A stretch of DNA of 64,000 nt, taken from contig NZ_JAJLQX010000003.1 of the NCBI RefSeq assembly GCF_021295095.1, positions 117,326-181,325 of the forward strand, given 5' to 3'. Of the stretch, positions 36,514-46,156 are shown in pieces. The notes under the pieces were generated by a model that saw only the letters and a list, made by a program, of their open reading frames with translations, did no database searches and had not been told where the DNA came from. Origin of the DNA: Phocaeicola oris. GTDB lineage: Bacteria > Bacteroidota > Bacteroidia > Bacteroidales > Bacteroidaceae. Position 1 is the stretch's first letter. The number at the start of each line of letters is the position of its first letter. Both the position numbers and the translations under genes were made by a program.

Positions 36514-38289
36514 ATGAAAGATTTTCTGAAATATGTGTTAGCCACACTTGTCGCCATTGTTCTTGCCGGTATCGTTTTTATTATCATAGGAATCGTATCT
36601 ATTGTTGGAATGTTCGCTTCATCGGATTCTGAAACAAAGGTTTGGGACAATTCCATCTTTGAATTAAAACTCGATGGCAACATTGTGGAACGATATAAAG
36701 ACAGTCCTTTTGACCAAATTTTTGGTGAGGATTATAGTACATACGGACTGGATGATATCTTGTCATCCATAAAAAAAGCGAAAGAAAATGAGAAGATTAA
36801 AGGAATTTATTTAGAATCTTCGCTATTGGCATCTTCCTCGTTTGCTACCAATGAAGAAATCCGTCGTGCATTACTCGACTTTAAAGAAAGTGGTAAGTTT
36901 ATAGTTGCCTACGCTGACCAATATACCCAAGGGACTTATTACATCGCCAGTGTTGCCGATAAGGTGATAAGCAATCCACAAGGATCTTTAAGTTGGCATG
37001 GATTAGCATCGGAGCCGGTATTCTATAAAGAACTTCTGGACAAATTAGGAGTTCAGATGCAAGTTTTCAAAGTAGGAACGTATAAGTCGGCTGTAGAACC
37101 ATTCACTTCAACACAAATGAGCGATGCTAATCGTGAACAGGTCAGCGTATTCATCAATGATATATGGGAAAAAATGATTCAGGAGATATCCGAAAGCAGA
37201 AATATCCCTGTCGATTCACTCAATGCTTACGCCGATAAGCTGATGGACTTAGTTCCTGCTGAAGAATATCTAAAATGTGGAATGGTAGATACACTAATCT
37301 ATAAAAGCGATGTGAGTAACTACTTAAAACAATTGACCGGTACTCCGGAAGATGAAAATCTGAACACGTTACTGTTGGAAGATATGATTAACGTCAAACG
37401 CAGCGTTCCCAAAGATAAAAGTGGTAATGCTCTTGCTGTCTACTATGCTTATGGCGAAATCGATCCCAACGGAGGCTTAGCTTCTACAGGAAGTGATAAT
37501 ATTGATTCTAAGAAAGTAGCCAAAGACTTAGCGAAATTAAGCAAAGATAAAGATATAAAAGCTATTGTTCTGCGGGTAAATTCACCCGGCGGAAGTGCTT
37601 ATGGTTCGGAACAAATATGGAACGAAGTACAGAAAATCAAAGGAAAAAAGCCTATCATCGTCTCCATGGGAGACTATGCCGCTTCGGGAGGCTACTATAT
37701 TTCATGTGCTGCCGATACCATCGTAGCAGAAGCAACAACATTGACCGGTTCTATCGGTATCTTTGGTATGTTTCCTGACGCAAGTAACTTGCTGACAAAT
37801 AAGCTTGGTATTCATTTCGATGTTGTCAAGTCGAATAAAATGAGCGACTTTGGGGCATTATCTCGTCCGTTAAACGAAGAAGAAAAAGCTGTAATGCAAA
37901 ACTATATCAACCATGGCTACGCTACTTTCATCAAACGATGTGCCGATGGTCGTCACATGACACCGGAAGCTGTTGAGAAAATCGCAGAAGGTCGAGTGTG
38001 GACAGGTGAAAGAGCAAAAGACTTAGGACTTGTTGACGTGATAGGTGGTCTGGATACCGCTATCGACATTGCTGCCAAAGCTGCCGGTATAGAGAATTAC
38101 AGCGTTTTAAATTACCCTGCTAAAGAAAATGTTCTCAGTTCTTTAATAAATACAGAAAAAGACAGAATGGTTAAAGATAAACTCCAAAACGAATTAGGAG
38201 AGTATTTCACTAAATTCCAATTCCTTAGAAATCTGAGGAACACAGATCCTATTCAAGCTCGTTTACCATTCGATCTGAATATAAAATAA
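36514..38289 (+). CDS. sppA: Signal peptide peptidase SppA, 67-kDa type
   Basis: A 591-residue membrane-anchored serine protease that degrades cleaved signal peptides. One membrane helix (about 8-34) is followed by two tandem ClpP-like S49 domains. The catalytic dyad is split between them as in E. coli SppA: K191 in GTYKSAVEPF and S391 in DYAASGGYYIS. Length equals the long bacterial form. It is the first gene of a four-gene run with lpxK, punA and thiL, spaced 3 nt from lpxK. Confidence 0.95.
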   Translation: MKDFLKYVLATLVAIVLAGIVFIIIGIVSIVGMFASSDSETKVWDNSIFELKLDGNIVERYKDSPFDQIFGEDYSTYGLDDILSSIKKAKENEKIKGIYLESSLLASSSFATNEEIRRALLDFKESGKFIVAYADQYTQGTYYIASVADKVISNPQGSLSWHGLASEPVFYKELLDKLGVQMQVFKVGTYKSAVEPFTSTQMSDANREQVSVFINDIWEKMIQEISESRNIPVDSLNAYADKLMDLVPAEEYLKCGMVDTLIYKSDVSNYLKQLTGTPEDENLNTLLLEDMINVKRSVPKDKSGNALAVYYAYGEIDPNGGLASTGSDNIDSKKVAKDLAKLSKDKDIKAIVLRVNSPGGSAYGSEQIWNEVQKIKGKKPIIVSMGDYAASGGYYISCAADTIVAEATTLTGSIGIFGMFPDASNLLTNKLGIHFDVVKSNKMSDFGALSRPLNEEEKAVMQNYINHGYATFIKRCADGRHMTPEAVEKIAEGRVWTGERAKDLGLVDVIGGLDTAIDIAAKAAGIENYSVLNYPAKENVLSSLINTEKDRMVKDKLQNELGEYFTKFQFLRNLRNTDPIQARLPFDLNIK

Positions 38290-38292
38290 TGA

Positions 38293-39408
38293 ATGGAAGA
38301 CAACTCTGTAGATATTAAAAAGTGGCTTTTGCCTGCTTCGTGGATCTATGGCTTAGGTGTCAGTCTGCGGAATAAACTCTTCGATGCCGGTGTACTCGAA
38401 GAACGCAGCTACCCTATTCCTATTATCTCAATAGGAAACCTAACGGTTGGCGGAACAGGAAAGACTCCCCACACAGAATATCTAATAAAGTTGTTGAGCC
38501 GTCAATGGAAAGTTGCTGTCCTCAGCAGAGGCTACAAACGTAAATCACAAGGATTCATCTTAGCTAAGCCGGAAACTCCAAGTTCAGTAATTGGAGATGA
38601 GCCTTATCAGATGAAAGAGAAATTCCCCAATGCATATATTGCTGTTGACGCCAACCGACGCGAAGGTATAGAAACACTGATGAAAGAATCAATAGCCCCC
38701 GGTTTGGATGTCATCCTGTTAGACGATGCATTCCAACATCGCTATGTAAAGCCCGGATTAAATATTCTACTGGTCGATTATCATCGGATGATTTCAGAAG
38801 ACAAATTACTTCCCGCGGGTAAATTACGAGAGCACCAGTCAGGAAAGACAAGAGCCAATATTGTTATCATCACAAAATGTCCGAAAGAAATGAATCCGAT
38901 GGAGTATCGCATATTAACTAAACAAATGGATTTATTCCGTTATCAGCAATTGTATTTCACCACTTTGAATTATGGCAATCTGTATCCATTAAAGAAAACA
39001 GGCAAGACCTATCCGTTAAGCTGTATAAACAAGGATGTGCATATTCTTTTATTAACAGGAATCGCTTCACCCAAGAAATTAATTCATGATTTAAGACCAT
39101 ACAATAAACATGTTTCCCCCCTGACATTTGGAGATCATCATAACTTTACAGCAACAGATTTGAACTTGCTGAAGGAACGGTTCCTAAAATTACCTGAGAA
39201 AAAAAGAATGATTATCACCACCGAGAAAGACGCATCCCGTTTAGAACATCATCCGTTACTTGACGAAGCGTTAAAACCATACATCTATATTCTTCCGGTT
39301 GAAATTTCATTCCTACAAGATCAACAATCATTTAATTTAAATATAACAGACTATGTTAGAAAAAATCAGAGAAACAGCCGCTTTTCTCAAACAGAAAATG
39401 CACACTAA
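38293..39408 (+). CDS. lpxK: Tetraacyldisaccharide 4'-kinase
   Basis: A 371-residue inner-membrane-associated kinase that phosphorylates the 4' position of the lipid A precursor. The P-loop ISIGNLTVGGTGKTPHT is near residues 45-61, and the LDDAFQHR motif typical of LpxK is near 139. The N-terminal segment (WLLPASWIYGLGVSLRN) resembles the membrane-binding helix of the family. Its last 56 nt overlap the start of punA in another frame. Lipid A synthesis confirms a Gram-negative envelope. Confidence 0.95.
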   Translation: MEDNSVDIKKWLLPASWIYGLGVSLRNKLFDAGVLEERSYPIPIISIGNLTVGGTGKTPHTEYLIKLLSRQWKVAVLSRGYKRKSQGFILAKPETPSSVIGDEPYQMKEKFPNAYIAVDANRREGIETLMKESIAPGLDVILLDDAFQHRYVKPGLNILLVDYHRMISEDKLLPAGKLREHQSGKTRANIVIITKCPKEMNPMEYRILTKQMDLFRYQQLYFTTLNYGNLYPLKKTGKTYPLSCINKDVHILLLTGIASPKKLIHDLRPYNKHVSPLTFGDHHNFTATDLNLLKERFLKLPEKKRMIITTEKDASRLEHHPLLDEALKPYIYILPVEISFLQDQQSFNLNITDYVRKNQRNSRFSQTENAH

Positions 39409-40162
39409 TCCTAAGACAGCTATTATTTTAGGCACAGGTCTGGGACGTTTAGCAAATGATATTAGTGATTCATATTGCATCTCATACAAAGATATTCCAA
39501 ACTTTCCGGTTTCAACAGTTGAGGGACATGCCGGACAACTTATCTTCGGCAAATTAGGGGGTAAAGATATTGTAGCGATGGAAGGTCGTTTCCATTTCTA
39601 TGAGGGGTATAACATGAAACAAGTTACCTTCCCTGTTCGAGTAATGAATGAATTGGAAATAAAGACACTATTCGTTTCCAACGCTTCAGGTGGAACAAAC
39701 CCTGCTTTCAATGTAGGGGACTTAATGATTATCACCGACCATATCAACTTCTTCCCCGAACATCCATTGAATGGTCCGAATATCGGAGACGGACCTCGTT
39801 TCCCTGATATGAGCGAAGCATACGATAAAGGCTTGATAAAGCTTGCGTTGGAGATAGCAAAAGATAAAAATATAGCCGTTCAGCAAGGTGTTTATTTGGG
39901 GACTCAAGGCCCTACTTACGAGACTCCTGCCGAATACAAAATGTTCCGTTTACTTGGAGCTGACGCTGTCGGCATGTCCACCGTCCCCGAAGTAATTGTA
40001 GCTAATCACTGTGGCATTAAAGTATTCGGTGTCTCAGTCATTACCGATATGGGAGTAGAAGGGCGTATTCAGAAAATCTCTCATGAAGATGTTCAGAAAG
40101 CAGCCAATGCTTCTGAGGAAAAGATGACCGTTATTATGAGTGAAATGATCAAACGAAGCTGA
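39353..40162 (+). CDS. punA: Purine nucleoside phosphorylase
   Basis: A 269-residue trimeric-type PNP, cleaving inosine and guanosine to base and ribose-1-phosphate. Motifs are ILGTGLGRLA (phosphate loop, about 25-34), GHAGQLIFG near 62, SNASGGTNP near 110 and YLGTQGPTYETPAE near 180. The N-terminus MLEKIRETAAFLKQK matches Bacteroidota homologues, so the start at 39353 inside lpxK is real. A start at 39398 would cut off the first helix. It lies 1 nt before thiL. Confidence 0.95.
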   Translation: MLEKIRETAAFLKQKMHTNPKTAIILGTGLGRLANDISDSYCISYKDIPNFPVSTVEGHAGQLIFGKLGGKDIVAMEGRFHFYEGYNMKQVTFPVRVMNELEIKTLFVSNASGGTNPAFNVGDLMIITDHINFFPEHPLNGPNIGDGPRFPDMSEAYDKGLIKLALEIAKDKNIAVQQGVYLGTQGPTYETPAEYKMFRLLGADAVGMSTVPEVIVANHCGIKVFGVSVITDMGVEGRIQKISHEDVQKAANASEEKMTVIMSEMIKRS

Positions 40163-40163
40163 A

Positions 40164-41210
40164 ATGCAAGAACACAATAGGACAGAAATTGCGACATTAG
40201 GCGAATTCGGACTGATTAAACATTTAACAGAAGGAATACAATTCGTCCATGAAGAAACAAAATACGGAATAGGAGATGATGCTGCAGTCCTCTCCTATCC
40301 CGATCCTGACCAACAAGTTTTAGTAACAACAGACTTATTAATGGAAGGAGTACATTTCGATTTGGAATACACCCCGTTAAAACACTTGGGATATAAGTCG
40401 GCTGTAGTTAACTTCTCGGATATCTATGCCATGAATGGAACGCCCAAACAAATTACAGTATCTTTAGCCATCTCAAAACGTTTCTGCGTAGAAGATATGG
40501 AAGAGCTATACGCGGGAATACGCTTGGCATGCAATACTTACCACGTCGACTTGGTGGGAGGTGATACAACTCCTTCTATGACAGGTCTGGCTATCAGCGT
40601 CACTTGTATCGGCACGGCCGATAAAGATCAAATCGTTTACCGTAATGGGGCTAAAGAAAATGATATTATTTGTGTAAGTGGCGACTTAGGTTCCGCTTAT
40701 ATGGGATTACAACTTCTGGAAAGAGAGAAAGCTATTTTCCAAGGAAAGGAAGAAGTGAACCCTGATTTCTCAGGAAAAGAATATATTCTCGAACGCCAGC
40801 TAAAGCCGGAAGCCCGCAAAGATATCATTGCTGAATTGAAATCAAGAGGTATCAAACCGACATCAATGATGGATATCTCGGATGGACTTTCTTCCGAACT
40901 GATGCATATCTGTTCACAGAGTAATGTTGGATGCCGTATTTATGAAGATCGCATTCCTATTGATTATCAAACGGCTGTAATGGCTGAAGAACTGAATATG
41001 AATGTAACAACTTGCGCACTTAACGGAGGTGAAGATTATGAACTGCTCTTTACTGTCCCACTGACCATGCACGGCAGAATAGACGATTGGGAAGGAGTAA
41101 AAGAAATCGGTTATATCACGAAACCTGAACTTGGCACGATGCTTATCTCACGCGACAATCAGGAATTTACATTAAAGGCTCAAGGTTGGAATCCATTAAA
41201 AGAAAAGTAA
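40164..41210 (+). CDS. thiL: Thiamine-monophosphate kinase
   Basis: A 348-residue AIR-synthase-fold kinase that makes thiamine diphosphate, the last step of thiamine cofactor synthesis. The ATP/Mg region GIGDDAAVLSYP (about 36-47) and VTTDLLMEGVHFDL (about 53-66) are diagnostic, as are DLVGGDTTPS near 131 and DISDGLSSELMHI near 233. It is the last gene of the sppA operon; a repeat array begins 51 nt after the stop. Confidence 0.94.
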   Translation: MQEHNRTEIATLGEFGLIKHLTEGIQFVHEETKYGIGDDAAVLSYPDPDQQVLVTTDLLMEGVHFDLEYTPLKHLGYKSAVVNFSDIYAMNGTPKQITVSLAISKRFCVEDMEELYAGIRLACNTYHVDLVGGDTTPSMTGLAISVTCIGTADKDQIVYRNGAKENDIICVSGDLGSAYMGLQLLEREKAIFQGKEEVNPDFSGKEYILERQLKPEARKDIIAELKSRGIKPTSMMDISDGLSSELMHICSQSNVGCRIYEDRIPIDYQTAVMAEELNMNVTTCALNGGEDYELLFTVPLTMHGRIDDWEGVKEIGYITKPELGTMLISRDNQEFTLKAQGWNPLKEK

Positions 41211-41260
41211 TCGATTCTATCTTCAACAACACCCAAAGTCGTACAGATAAGCTATAAAAG

Positions 41261-41360
41261 TGATACGTATGAATCAACCAACTCATGCGGATGAACCGGT
41301 CAACTCATACGCATCAATTGAGTAACTCATACGCATCAGTTTTCATCTTCATACGCATCA
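41261..41360. repeat. 22-bp phased palindrome array, locus 5
   Basis: Five cores at 41261, 41283, 41305, 41327 and 41349: TGATACGTATGA, TCATGCGGATGA, then TCATACGCATCA three times. Spacers are 10 nt (ATCAACCAAC, ACCGGTCAAC, ATTGAGTAAC, GTTTTCATCT). It lies between convergent thiL and the 658-residue lipoprotein gene. The rest of the gap (41361-41524) shows nothing clear. Confidence 0.9.
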
Positions 41361-41524
41361 GAAATGTAGTTTATATTATTGATATCTCTAAAAGCAGTGT
41401 TTCTCCATTTAAGAAGAAGCAACGATACACTGTCCGTATTATTTCAGATTCGCCGGACTCATATTAGAATATTGAGATTCAGCCAAACAACCCTATCTTT
41501 TGTATTGGTGTCCCGCTGATTTTC

Positions 41525-43501
41525 TCACTCTATCGAAATCCATCCAACCATCCAATCATCCACTCCGGGAACAGTAACCAATATATCTTGCCCATCTTTC
41601 TTCAAAGTCAATGTAACATCCGACTTCCCGTGCTCATGATAAATAAATTTCGTTTTATCTGAACAGCCGCGTAAACGGATTGTTGTCTCTCCCTGATCGG
41701 AAATACTGCAGTTCAATAACAAAACACTCCGCAAATGGTTATCTTTATCGATACGTGGAATTGCAACCATCTGAGCTTGAGTCTCAATTATAGCAGGCAG
41801 CTTTCCAAATGATACCCAATCGGCAACAGCCAAGAGTTCTGAACGACGTTTAATATTCACATTAGCGGCACTGTAAGTAGGAAGAACAGCCAAACGCCCG
41901 CCTTTATCTGTTACATAGAATCTTGCGTTCCCGATATTACTTGGAGCATCGACCAATTTCCATTCTTTATCTCCTCCTAACAATTGGTAGATTTTCCATC
42001 CATCTTCATCCAATATCAGCCCCTTAGCGCAAAATCTCTCCATCTCTTCTTGAGATAAAGTTTCAACAGCTTCTTTATCAAGAATATAACCTGACGCATA
42101 ATGACCTTCGGGAGAAAAAGGAATTCCTAATACAGCTAAATCATTAACCATATTTCCTGAGTTATTCAATGTCCATGTGTAATATTCCCAGTCTGCTTTT
42201 CCGGTATTCTTATATTTTAAACGGTCTAAAATGCTAGGACTGATATAGGAATCCAATCCTCCCGGCTCGGTTCCGTAATTAAAGTCGGCATACCTCTTAA
42301 AATCATTACGCCAATCCAACAAATATTTAAAGTAATGACTTGCGTACCAATCCATTGGTTCATCTGCCGAACCTATTATCGCATACGATAGCTGATTTCC
42401 GCCCATTGCCATATAAAGCATGGACTCCAAACAAATTCCTCTTGGGCTTTTTCCGGAGGAAGTATGATGATAGCACTCTATCTCCGGTGGAATCTCCAGT
42501 ACATTTGAGTTCAGCCGACGGATCTGTCGAGCCAGTTCATACGCTTTTGCTATCATTCCTCTCGGTTCATGATCATCATAGAAGCCGGCACCCGGACGAC
42601 AAGCGGCTGGATATCCCGTTTCTTCCTTAATAACATCAAACGACAAATTATTTGATGGTCCTGTCACAGGCAAAGTCCTGTTGAATGCATTCTCTATTCC
42701 AATATGGGTTTCAGGGGATACCTTGTGGACAGATCGCCCGATGGAACGAACTATTCCGGACAGACTTTCCTGACCGAATTTCCGCCATTGCTCACGTAAT
42801 AATCCGTTATCTTTATTATCCTCCAAACCTTTTGTCAAGGTTTCTAATGTGTAGTCCCCGCCTACTTCCTTATTAAACTGATTGATACAGGTATCACAGA
42901 AACAAATCAAGGTAGCGGGCTGATGATTGTTCAGGCGAAAGTCATCATCCAACCAAATATAATCGGGATGAATCTTTTCTGCGTATAACGCATAATATTT
43001 TCCAATGAAATCAAGAAAGTCGGATTGACGGGGACAACTTTGTATCATAGTCTGCTCACCTAAGAATCCCACTGCCGATTTCCATGGCGGAGCAATTCCC
43101 CTATAATCGGTCTTTCCATAAGATATCTTATTAATACTGTTCGGATTATCAAAATGGCCTATGGTTAGTCCTTCTATACCAACTTGGAGTCCCAGTTGAC
43201 GCAACTCGTTGACCAATATATTCATGGAATCGGCACAACCAACATGAGATTCCAATCTATAATCCAGGCAATCATCTCCTTTAGGAGCCAACCATACAAC
43301 ATCAAATGCCGGGTACTTTTTTAAAGAGCCGACCAATTGTTCACGCAATAACGTATCCAGATAATAATGATCCCATGTACGGAGAATCATTTTAAACGGA
43401 GACCCTACCATCGACTGATTTGCAACGACTTGTTGATGGGTACATGATGCAAAGCCAAGAACCCACATACTTATTAATAATGTTTTTAAACTAAATTTCA
43501 T
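41525..43501 (-). CDS. Lipoprotein of unknown function, TIM-barrel glycosidase-like
   Basis: A 658-residue exported protein. The signal peptide ends in a lipobox-like FASC, so it is probably anchored by a cysteine at residue 20. Residues about 35-400 read like a (beta/alpha)8 barrel: FDVVWLAPKGDD, DYIWLDDDFRL (three adjacent acids), a CFCDTC cysteine cluster near 205 and EIPPEIECYHH near 345. A C-terminal beta-rich part follows. The CFC-x-x-C segment and acidic strand ends resemble several clan A glycosidases, but I cannot assign a family. It lies downstream of the DUF1080 locus on the same strand, after a strong terminator, so it is probably transcribed separately. Confidence 0.6.
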   Translation of the reverse strand: MKFSLKTLLISMWVLGFASCTHQQVVANQSMVGSPFKMILRTWDHYYLDTLLREQLVGSLKKYPAFDVVWLAPKGDDCLDYRLESHVGCADSMNILVNELRQLGLQVGIEGLTIGHFDNPNSINKISYGKTDYRGIAPPWKSAVGFLGEQTMIQSCPRQSDFLDFIGKYYALYAEKIHPDYIWLDDDFRLNNHQPATLICFCDTCINQFNKEVGGDYTLETLTKGLEDNKDNGLLREQWRKFGQESLSGIVRSIGRSVHKVSPETHIGIENAFNRTLPVTGPSNNLSFDVIKEETGYPAACRPGAGFYDDHEPRGMIAKAYELARQIRRLNSNVLEIPPEIECYHHTSSGKSPRGICLESMLYMAMGGNQLSYAIIGSADEPMDWYASHYFKYLLDWRNDFKRYADFNYGTEPGGLDSYISPSILDRLKYKNTGKADWEYYTWTLNNSGNMVNDLAVLGIPFSPEGHYASGYILDKEAVETLSQEEMERFCAKGLILDEDGWKIYQLLGGDKEWKLVDAPSNIGNARFYVTDKGGRLAVLPTYSAANVNIKRRSELLAVADWVSFGKLPAIIETQAQMVAIPRIDKDNHLRSVLLLNCSISDQGETTIRLRGCSDKTKFIYHEHGKSDVTLTLKKDGQDILVTVPGVDDWMVGWISIE

Positions 43502-43705
43502 TCTTTATTATTATTATCTATTCCTTTCAATACTCCTTCTATCATCAATTTCTCATACAAAAAATCATCTCGTATCATTCTTTTTCATCTTTGATCTTTT
43601 TACATGTCAAACAAATAGGTCATAGATAAGAACAAATAGGAGATGAATACGAATTACTTTAACAAAAAACTCATTTTACAAAATTGATTGTTGATTAACG
43701 AATTG

Positions 43706-43713
43706 CAAAAGTA
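43706..43713 (-). promoter_or_regulatory. Candidate -7 box of the 658-residue lipoprotein gene
   Basis: TACTTTTG on the minus strand, about 205 nt before the ATG and just downstream of the terminator at 43759-43786. No -33 match at normal spacing. The remainder of 43502-43898 shows no gene. Confidence 0.35.
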
Positions 43714-43758
43714 CACATTCAAAAGCATATAAGCGAAAAATCAAATAAAAAATTAAAA

Positions 43759-43786
43759 AGGTGGCAACGTTCACACGCAGCCACCT
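43759..43786 (-). terminator. Intrinsic terminator after the DUF1080 gene
   Basis: AGGTGGC at 43759-43765 pairs with GCCACCT at 43780-43786. On the minus strand the 7-bp GC-rich stem is followed by TTTTTAATTTTTTATTTG, a textbook Rho-independent terminator about 110 nt after the DUF1080 stop. Confidence 0.85.
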
Positions 43787-43898
43787 CAACCTTAAAAAAT
43801 ATTACCTATGAGAGAAAATTAGAAAAATAGTTTATATGCACTTCTCTATATTGAATGATTAAGTTCACATTCAAGTATAAATCTCGGCTTTACTATTT

Positions 43899-45167
43899 TT
43901 ATAAGGTTGTCAATTTCAGATTACGCCAAAGCACTTTTATTCCACCACCATCATGAATCTGAAGAGCGATTCGACCATGTCCCTTCCCAATCAGCTCGTC
44001 TGTTATGTTTACCATTTCCTGACCATTCAACCATGTAGTCACATGATCTCCTTGCATTTTAATACGCATCGTATTCCACTCCCCTTCTTTTAAGATATTC
44101 TCTTTCTCGTCAGGAATTTGAACAAGCCAACCTCGTCCGTACGACTCGTATATTCCACCGGTGTCATTACCCTTTGGAGCAACCTCAACCTGCCAGCCCT
44201 CAACCACTGCCTCCTTATCTACAATAGAACGAATAAACACTCCGGAATTTCCATTCGCCTCCTGTTTGAAGTCCAGTGTCAAGTCAAAGTCATCATAATA
44301 CTTGGTGGTCGCAAGATAACCATACTTCTTTTCAGGTCCGCTCTCACAAACCAAAAGTCCATCCTGCACATACCATTGTTCTTTTCCGAATGCTTCCCAG
44401 CCTTTCAGGTCCAAACCGTTAAACAATTCTACCGTTTCATTCTTACGTGGTAACTCTTTCAGTTTTATATTACGGAAAGACGCAGGATAACCATGGTCTT
44501 GCAAGCAGATAAGTCCTTTACGAGACAAGCCATATTCCGGAGCGTCTGCCCATTTGCCACTGTTCTTCCGTTGAAACCAATCATCCGTCCAAGCCTCAAA
44601 CTCAAGAATCTTCTCTCCGTTAAGCCAATGCTCCACATGACCATTGTCGAACACAATTTTAGAAGTATTCCATTCGCCGGCAGGATGAACTTTCATCTTA
44701 GACTTATCCGGCAGATACATCGCGTAATCAACCCCAAGTTTCTGCCATTCCTCCAATTTGTCCGGAAAATTCGGCTCATCAATCAGTTGATATTCCAGTC
44801 CTGTCACGTATGGAACTTTAAATTGGGGACGCTCTACTACGTGATAAAGCATCCCGCTGTTACCACCCTTCGAGAGTTTCCAATCCCAAACAAGTTCAAA
44901 GTTCTCATATTCCCTGTCCGTAACAATATACCCACTCCCGTCACTACCATCTCCTTTGGCTTGTATACAGCCATCAACCACATGCCAGGGTTCCGTGAGG
45001 GTCGTGCCATTATAGTCTCTCCAGCCATTCATTGTCTGACCGTCAAATAAAAGCACCCACCCGTCCGCCTGTTCTTTCGAAGTCAACTTATTTTGCTGAC
45101 CGCCTCCACAGGAGAATAATGTAAGCACCATTAGAAATGGCAAAACATTTATCAATATCTTTTTCAT
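43899..45167 (-). CDS. Tandem DUF1080 (3-keto-disaccharide hydrolase-like) lipoprotein
   Basis: A 422-residue lipoprotein (start MKKILINVLP, lipobox LFSC). It consists of two concanavalin-like DUF1080 domains in tandem. The first begins GWVLLFDGQTMNGWRDYNG; the second, near residue 225, begins VELFNGLDLKGWEAFG. Each has a W-x-V-x-D-G strand and a closing NIKL/NLKL strand. DUF1080 proteins are linked to hydrolysis of 3-keto-glycosides made by Gfo/Idh oxidoreductases. Here the oxidoreductase and a sugar isomerase lie directly upstream, supporting that role. Catalysis by either copy has not been shown from sequence. Confidence 0.88.
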   Translation of the reverse strand: MKKILINVLPFLMVLTLFSCGGGQQNKLTSKEQADGWVLLFDGQTMNGWRDYNGTTLTEPWHVVDGCIQAKGDGSDGSGYIVTDREYENFELVWDWKLSKGGNSGMLYHVVERPQFKVPYVTGLEYQLIDEPNFPDKLEEWQKLGVDYAMYLPDKSKMKVHPAGEWNTSKIVFDNGHVEHWLNGEKILEFEAWTDDWFQRKNSGKWADAPEYGLSRKGLICLQDHGYPASFRNIKLKELPRKNETVELFNGLDLKGWEAFGKEQWYVQDGLLVCESGPEKKYGYLATTKYYDDFDLTLDFKQEANGNSGVFIRSIVDKEAVVEGWQVEVAPKGNDTGGIYESYGRGWLVQIPDEKENILKEGEWNTMRIKMQGDHVTTWLNGQEMVNITDELIGKGHGRIALQIHDGGGIKVLWRNLKLTTL

Positions 45168-45228
45168 AACTAATCTTTTCATTCTATGTTTTCCTAATAT
45201 TATTTATTAGAACATCATTATAATTTAT

Positions 45229-46149
45229 TTATAAAGCCAAGATCTGGTCCATCTGTTCTGAAATCTTCTTCAGGTGATTGCGGTCACCACCTTTTACCTC
45301 GGCAGTAATCCATCCTCCTTCGTACTTGATGTCACGGAGAGCTTTCATTACAACCGGCCAGTTATTATCACCCATAAGCAACTCAACATTGAAGCCTTCC
45401 CTCAATCCTTTATTGTTCATTTTTTCACGACTGAATTCTTTGAGGTGTAACTTCACAATGCGCTTATTCAATGTTGAAATCCAATGTTCCGGCCAACCAT
45501 AGCGTAAAATGTTTCCGATATCAAAATACCATCCTATCAATGGATGATTAATTTCATCAACAAAGCGACGAGCTTCGATAGGACTAAGAATAAAGTTATT
45601 CCACACATTCTCAAGTCCTATTCGCACTCCAGTGCGCTCTACAACCGGAATCAATTTACGAATAGACTCCAGAGCAGTGTTATATGCTTGTTCATAAGGA
45701 ACTTTTTCATTAACTACTCCGGGAACAACAAGAACAGTATCGCCACCCAGTTCCTGTGTCTCTTCCAAAGATTTTGTTACAGACTGAATAATTGCTTCAC
45801 GTACACTATTGTCAGGGTCAGAAAGAGGTTTTGACCAATGATCTTTATTTACAGTACTCGGTAATTCTATGCCTGTCTTTTCTTTGGCTTTTAACAATGT
45901 TGCAACAGAAAACTCCAATGGGCTGTTGAATTCAATACCATCGAAACCAAGATCTTTCACCAATCTACACTTATCTTCAAGGGAAAGTGCCTCATCTATC
46001 ATTCCATAACCTAAACTCTTCCTGATTTTAAGTGCACTTTGAGAGGATACATTTTTTGTTGATGAAGAAAAGTTAGCGGCAGAAACACCAGAAACTGCCG
46101 ACATGCCAGCTAATATGGCAGCTGATTTAATAAAATTTCTTCTTTCCAT
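45229..46149 (-). CDS. Sugar phosphate isomerase/epimerase-like TIM barrel protein
   Basis: A 306-residue protein of the xylose-isomerase-like AP_endonuc_2 family. The N-terminus MERRNFIKSAAILAGMSAVSG has a twin-arginine-like motif and a hydrophobic segment, so it is probably exported. Barrel signatures are LGFDGIEFNSP near 70, VPGVVNEKVPYEQAY near 145, GLENVWNNF near 180, GWYFDIGN near 211 and KLHLKEFS near 235, where metal-binding acids and histidine lie. It sits between the oxidoreductase (7-nt gap) and the DUF1080 lipoprotein. Isomerase, epimerase or 3-keto-glycoside eliminase are all possible; the substrate is unknown. Confidence 0.85.
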   Translation of the reverse strand: MERRNFIKSAAILAGMSAVSGVSAANFSSSTKNVSSQSALKIRKSLGYGMIDEALSLEDKCRLVKDLGFDGIEFNSPLEFSVATLLKAKEKTGIELPSTVNKDHWSKPLSDPDNSVREAIIQSVTKSLEETQELGGDTVLVVPGVVNEKVPYEQAYNTALESIRKLIPVVERTGVRIGLENVWNNFILSPIEARRFVDEINHPLIGWYFDIGNILRYGWPEHWISTLNKRIVKLHLKEFSREKMNNKGLREGFNVELLMGDNNWPVVMKALRDIKYEGGWITAEVKGGDRNHLKKISEQMDQILAL

Positions 46150-46156
46150 ATCTTAA

